From Candidatus Woesebacteria bacterium GW2011_GWA1_39_21 (GTDB taxonomy: Bacteria > Patescibacteriota > Microgenomatia > UBA8517), in assembly GCA_000993685.1 (NCBI GenBank), contig LBWP01000005.1, positions 1 to 50,660 on the forward strand: a stretch of DNA of 50,660 nt, read 5' to 3'. Positions 49,514-50,660 of this stretch are shown piece by piece. Position 1 is the first letter of the stretch, and the number at the start of each line of letters is the position of its first letter. A model generated the notes under the pieces. The model was given only the letters and a program-made list of their open reading frames with translations. It was not told the DNA's origin and did not search any database. Made by a program: the position numbers and the translations under genes.

Positions 49514-49744
49514 ATGTCAGAAATTGAACAAAGAACTTTGTATGAGGAATTTTTTGGTGGGAGAATGTTTGTATATCCTCTCGGAGAAGATGGAAAGCCC
49601 GATTATGGCTCGATTAGTTTTGGGAATAGAACAATCAGAGTTGTCAATGTGACAGTTTTTGACATTGATGGAAAGCGTGTCGAATCATTGGAATTGGAAA
49701 CGGGCAATTTTCTCCCCGGTAGGGAAATTTTCATCGATGGTTGA
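49514..49744 (+). CDS. Hypothetical 76-residue protein
   Basis: From ATG 49514 (MSEIEQRTLYEEFFGGRMFV) a small soluble protein with alternating strands (SISFGNRTIRVVNVTVFDIDG, then ESLELETGNFLPGREIFIDG). A TTG at 49478 would lie inside the promoter, so ATG 49514 is chosen. I do not recognise a family. The frame is intact and strand-rich, which supports coding. Confidence 0.55.
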   Translation: MSEIEQRTLYEEFFGGRMFVYPLGEDGKPDYGSISFGNRTIRVVNVTVFDIDGKRVESLELETGNFLPGREIFIDG

Positions 49745-49807
49745 TAAGAATGTTTATCAGAGTAAAAAACACTTCGTCTACCCTCCGTTTAAAAATATAT
49801 TAAATGT

Positions 49808-49816
49808 TGTTATACT
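49808..49816 (+). promoter_or_regulatory. Extended -10 before the YqfO-like gene
   Basis: TGT-TATACT ends 12 nt before the ATG at 49829. It fits the family of extended -10 elements here, with a slightly longer leader of about 5 nt. Confidence 0.5.
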
Positions 49817-49828
49817 TCGTTTGACAGT

Positions 49829-50176
49829 ATGCAAAATAGTGTTGTAAAAATTGTTGTCTTTGTTCCCGAAATGCACGCAGACGCCGTAAGAAATGCGATG
49901 GGGGAAGAAGGGGCGGGAGTAGTGGGCGAGTACAAATTTTGTAGCTTTTCAGTTAAGGGAATTGGGAGATTCATTCCGATGGCCAGAGCTCACCCAACAA
50001 TAGGGAAAGTGGGAAAACTTGAAGAGGTGAAAGAGGAAAGGATTGAGACCGTTTGCTATAAAAAAGATTTAGATAAAATTATTTCTGCGATCAAAAAAGT
50101 TCATCCTTATGAAGAGGTGGCGATTGATGTTTATCCTCTGGTTTTAAACCCCAATAAGACCACCTACAAAAAATGA
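49829..50176 (+). CDS. YqfO/NIF3-type CutA-like domain protein
   Basis: 115 residues matching the CutA-like domain found inserted in NIF3/YqfO proteins and also as a stand-alone protein: VKIVVFVPEMHADAVRNAMGE, GAGVVGEYKFCSFSVKGIGRF, a central AHPTIGKVGKLEEVKEERIE and a C-terminal IKKVHPYEEVAIDVYPL. It is probably a trimeric, ligand-binding protein; the precise role is unknown. The His residues in AHPTIG and VHPYEEV are family features. Confidence 0.85.
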   Translation: MQNSVVKIVVFVPEMHADAVRNAMGEEGAGVVGEYKFCSFSVKGIGRFIPMARAHPTIGKVGKLEEVKEERIETVCYKKDLDKIISAIKKVHPYEEVAIDVYPLVLNPNKTTYKK

Positions 50177-50204
50177 AGGCGCTTCGGTGGGGAATTAACT
50201 TTGA

Positions 50205-50210
50205 TATAAT
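50205..50210 (+). promoter_or_regulatory. -10 box before the HAD gene
   Basis: A perfect TATAAT immediately precedes an ATG at 50211, but transcription would begin about 6-7 nt downstream of the box. The ATG at 50223 is then the first that lies on the message, so it decides the start. Confidence 0.5.
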
Positions 50211-50222
50211 ATGAATAAACAA

Positions 50223-50660
50223 ATGATAAGAGTACTTCTTTTTGATTTTGCCAGAGTGCTTCTTTTTCCGAAAGATAACAATTATTCCGGAAAGTTGAAT
50301 GACCTTTATAAAGCAGTTAAAGACAATAACAGTTTTGATTTTGAAAGTAATTTTCATTTTAATGAGGAACTTTTAGAATATCTAAGAAATATTAAAGGAG
50401 AATTTAGACTCGTGATGTTTACATCTGAGAATATACAAGAAGACCCGGTTGTTAAGGAAAAACTGAATGGAATATTTGAAGAAGTAATTTCGGCTAAAGA
50501 GCTTTTTTTATCAAAATCTGATCCGAAGGTATATGGGCTTATTACCAGTAAACTTGGTTGTAGTGCAGACGAAATATTATTCGTAGACGATTCAAAAGAA
50601 AACATAAGAAGTGCCGTAAGCGTTGGTATAAACACCCATCTTTTTAGTAACACCCACGAC
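50223..50660 (+). CDS. HAD-superfamily hydrolase-like protein (partial)
   Basis: 146 residues visible; the gene runs off the window end. Motifs of the HAD fold are LLFDFARVLLF (motif I with Asp, but Ala where phosphatases have the second Asp), VMFTSE (motif II), KSDPKVYGLI (motif III Lys) and ILFVDDSKENIRSA (motif IV). Missing the second Asp of motif I suggests a dehalogenase-like or non-phosphatase relative, or loss of activity. ATG 50223 is chosen over 50211 from the promoter position. Confidence 0.78.
   Translation, partial: MIRVLLFDFARVLLFPKDNNYSGKLNDLYKAVKDNNSFDFESNFHFNEELLEYLRNIKGEFRLVMFTSENIQEDPVVKEKLNGIFEEVISAKELFLSKSDPKVYGLITSKLGCSADEILFVDDSKENIRSAVSVGINTHLFSNTHD

Noticed and set aside
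1-50660. CRISPR arrays, rRNA genes, riboswitches, prophage or integrase genes
   Set aside because: I looked on both strands and saw no regularly spaced repeats, rRNA sequence, recognisable riboswitch core or phage genes. The only repeats are those listed.

Overview
The window looks like a chromosomal segment of a Candidate Phyla Radiation (Patescibacteria) bacterium, possibly from the Microgenomates/OP11 side. The phylum call rests on several signs. The ribosomal cluster lacks the L30 gene (S5 overlaps L15 directly). There are two-helix T4SS-type pilin genes with Cys-rich ectodomains. Proteins are compact and stop-start spacings are very short. The envelope genes have the style usual in this group. 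The finer placement is a guess. The standard genetic code is used: TGG for Trp, with TGA, TAA and TAG all terminating genes.

Region 1 (1-30312) is one long run of information-processing genes on the + strand: rpoB, rpoC, rpsL, rpsG, a broken small gene, fusA, tuf, rpsJ, a GNAT gene, a TlyA-like methyltransferase, a reductase pseudogene on the - strand, then rplC-rplD-rplW-rplB-rpsS-rplV-rpsC-rplP-rpmC-rpsQ-rplN-rplX-rplE-rpsN-rpsH-rplF-rplR-rpsE-rplO-secY-adk-map-infA-rpmJ-rpsM-rpsK-rpsD-rpoA-rplQ-rplM-rpsI. The classical str, S10, spc and alpha operons are fused, but hairpins divide the run after tuf, before rplC, after rplO, between infA and rpmJ and at the rplM stop codon. The S10-L3 junction is interrupted by three unrelated genes.

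Region 2 (30405-34024) holds a trans-prenyl diphosphate synthase, an undecaprenyl diphosphate synthase fused to a duplicated helical domain, an HD hydrolase and a small membrane protein on the - strand, a roughly 155-bp IS200/IS605-like non-autonomous element, and tRNA-Pro(GGG). Region 3 (34138-37578) is a four-gene surface operon with two T4SS-pilin-like proteins carrying Cys-rich ectodomains and two anchored accessory proteins. Region 4 (37668-44552) has a frameshifted hsp20 under a CIRCE operator, a PEGA/SH3 protein and a - strand envelope-glycan operon (two GT-C glycosyltransferases, a small membrane protein, a WecA/TagO-like transferase and a UbiA-family phosphoribosyltransferase). The lipid carrier made in region 2 is what these enzymes would use. 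Region 5 (44746-50660) carries small secreted or hypothetical proteins, an ABC-F ATPase, three GNAT genes, a YqfO-like protein and a partial HAD protein.

The points most worth a second look are these. EF-G has lost both guanine-recognition motifs (G4 reads NKLN; the G5 Ser-Ala is gone). Accessory genes repeatedly place an extended -10 box 6-8 nt before the ATG, which implies leaderless mRNAs. There is a minimal IS605-like element, and a UppS fusion with an internally duplicated domain. Several accessory genes are broken by single lesions. RpoB and S12 carry resistance-type residues at the rifampicin and streptomycin sites.
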